From the NCBI GenBank assembly GCA_031267175.1, contig JAIRZP010000153.1, positions 1 to 13,187 on the forward strand: a DNA stretch of 13,187 nucleotides, in the 5' to 3' direction. This stretch comes from Coriobacteriales bacterium (lineage in GTDB: Bacteria; Actinomycetota; Coriobacteriia; Coriobacteriales; UBA8131). Position 1 is the stretch's first letter; the number at the start of each line of letters is the position of its first letter. A program made the position numbers and the translations under genes. The notes below the pieces were generated by a model. It was not told the DNA's origin. It worked only from the letters and a program-made list of their open reading frames with translations, and did not search any database. Positions 12,821-13,187 of this stretch are shown here, piece after piece.

Positions 12821-13187
12821 ATGTATGAGACGATAATGAACAAGCACGCATACAACCAACTGGGCTTCTATGTCAAAGACCTGGAGCAGTCCTGCCGGGA
12901 ACATTCGGCGCTGTTTGGCTCCGGGCCCTTCTATTACATGGAGCCTTCTACCCAGACGGCAGTCTACCGGGGCAGGGAGATCGAGCTGACTCTTCAAGTC
13001 GCCTTCGCGCACTACGGCAACCTGCAGATAGAGATGGAGACGGTGTTGAGTCCGGACGACCCCTTCGCCGAGCTGGGACATTAGGCTTCCATCACTTCTC
13101 AAACTGGGTGGAAGACGTACCTGCTGCCATCAAATTATTCGCCGATGCCGGCTACGACCCCCTCTTCACCATGAACTCGGGCGGTGG
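12821..13187 (+). pseudogene. Second VOC (glyoxalase-fold) gene, frameshifted at codon 88 and cut by the window end
   Basis: ATG 12821 (GAAAGGA, 12807-12813) aligns exactly with the start of the VOC gene at 2505 (MYETIMNKHAYNQ against MPESILNKYATNQ). Over the first 87 residues I count 47 identities with no gaps. Residue 87 (13079-13081) is followed by TAG. Deleting the idea of a stop and moving to the +1 frame from 13084 restores GFHHFSNWVEDV and then GYDPLFTMNSGG, 23 of 34 identical to the first copy and fully colinear. A single base is therefore missing from the Tyr codon 88 (TA-GGC instead of TAT-GGC). The lost part would hold the second metal-ligand half, so the 87-residue product should be non-functional. 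The alternatives are a sequencing or assembly error (the site is not in a homopolymer) or recoding. The 3' end is outside the window. Confidence 0.85.

Overview
The window reads as one co-directional catabolic gene cluster of a GC-rich anaerobic bacterium. Every convincing gene is on the + strand, gaps are short (the longest is 205 bases, 12616-12820), and most starts have a clear AGGAGG-type ribosome binding site. The truncated molybdopterin enzyme with its iron-sulfur partner points to an anaerobe. The small MCFRP-type zinc-ribbon protein, the tandem MFS carriers and the codon choice would fit Chloroflexota (Dehalococcoidia or Anaerolineae) or Coriobacteriia. The sequence alone does not settle which. 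No rRNA, tRNA, CRISPR array, transposase or integrase was seen.

Layout. (1) 2-1870: C-terminal part of a DMSO-reductase-superfamily Mo enzyme, then its three-cluster iron-sulfur subunit with a C-terminal beta domain. The pair resembles pyrogallol-phloroglucinol transhydroxylase more than a respiratory reductase. (2) 1870-2504: a 97-base imperfect palindrome, a double zinc-ribbon protein with an APKPP-repeat tail, and a strong hairpin. (3) 2505-5844: a VOC (glyoxalase-fold) protein, a zinc-type medium-chain dehydrogenase and two short-chain dehydrogenases (SDRs). (4) 5876-8876: two related MFS carriers in tandem. (5) 8995-9414: a HEPN-like helical protein. (6) 9456-12615: PntA and PntB, the proton-translocating NAD(P) transhydrogenase. 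(7) 12821-end: a second VOC protein, paralogous and colinear with the first, broken by a one-base frameshift at codon 88 and cut off by the window edge.

Inferred joint function: uptake or export of a small cyclic or (poly)hydroxylated organic substrate by the MFS pair, hydroxyl-group chemistry by the Mo enzyme, alcohol/ketone oxidoreduction by the three dehydrogenases, and an isomerase, epimerase or lyase step by the VOC protein(s). Cofactor-binding residues suggest that the medium-chain dehydrogenase and the first SDR use NAD(H) and the second SDR uses NADP(H). A co-located PntAB would link those pools to the proton gradient. The substrate is unknown; aromatic polyols, alicyclic alcohols and terpenoid or steroid-like compounds all remain possible.

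Features that ordinary gene content does not explain: strong hairpins without U-tracts in most of the early intercistronic gaps, one with two mutually exclusive 10-bp stems; a catalytic Lys-to-Arg change in the first SDR; the frameshifted VOC paralogue; and three small frames of doubtful reality in the later gaps.
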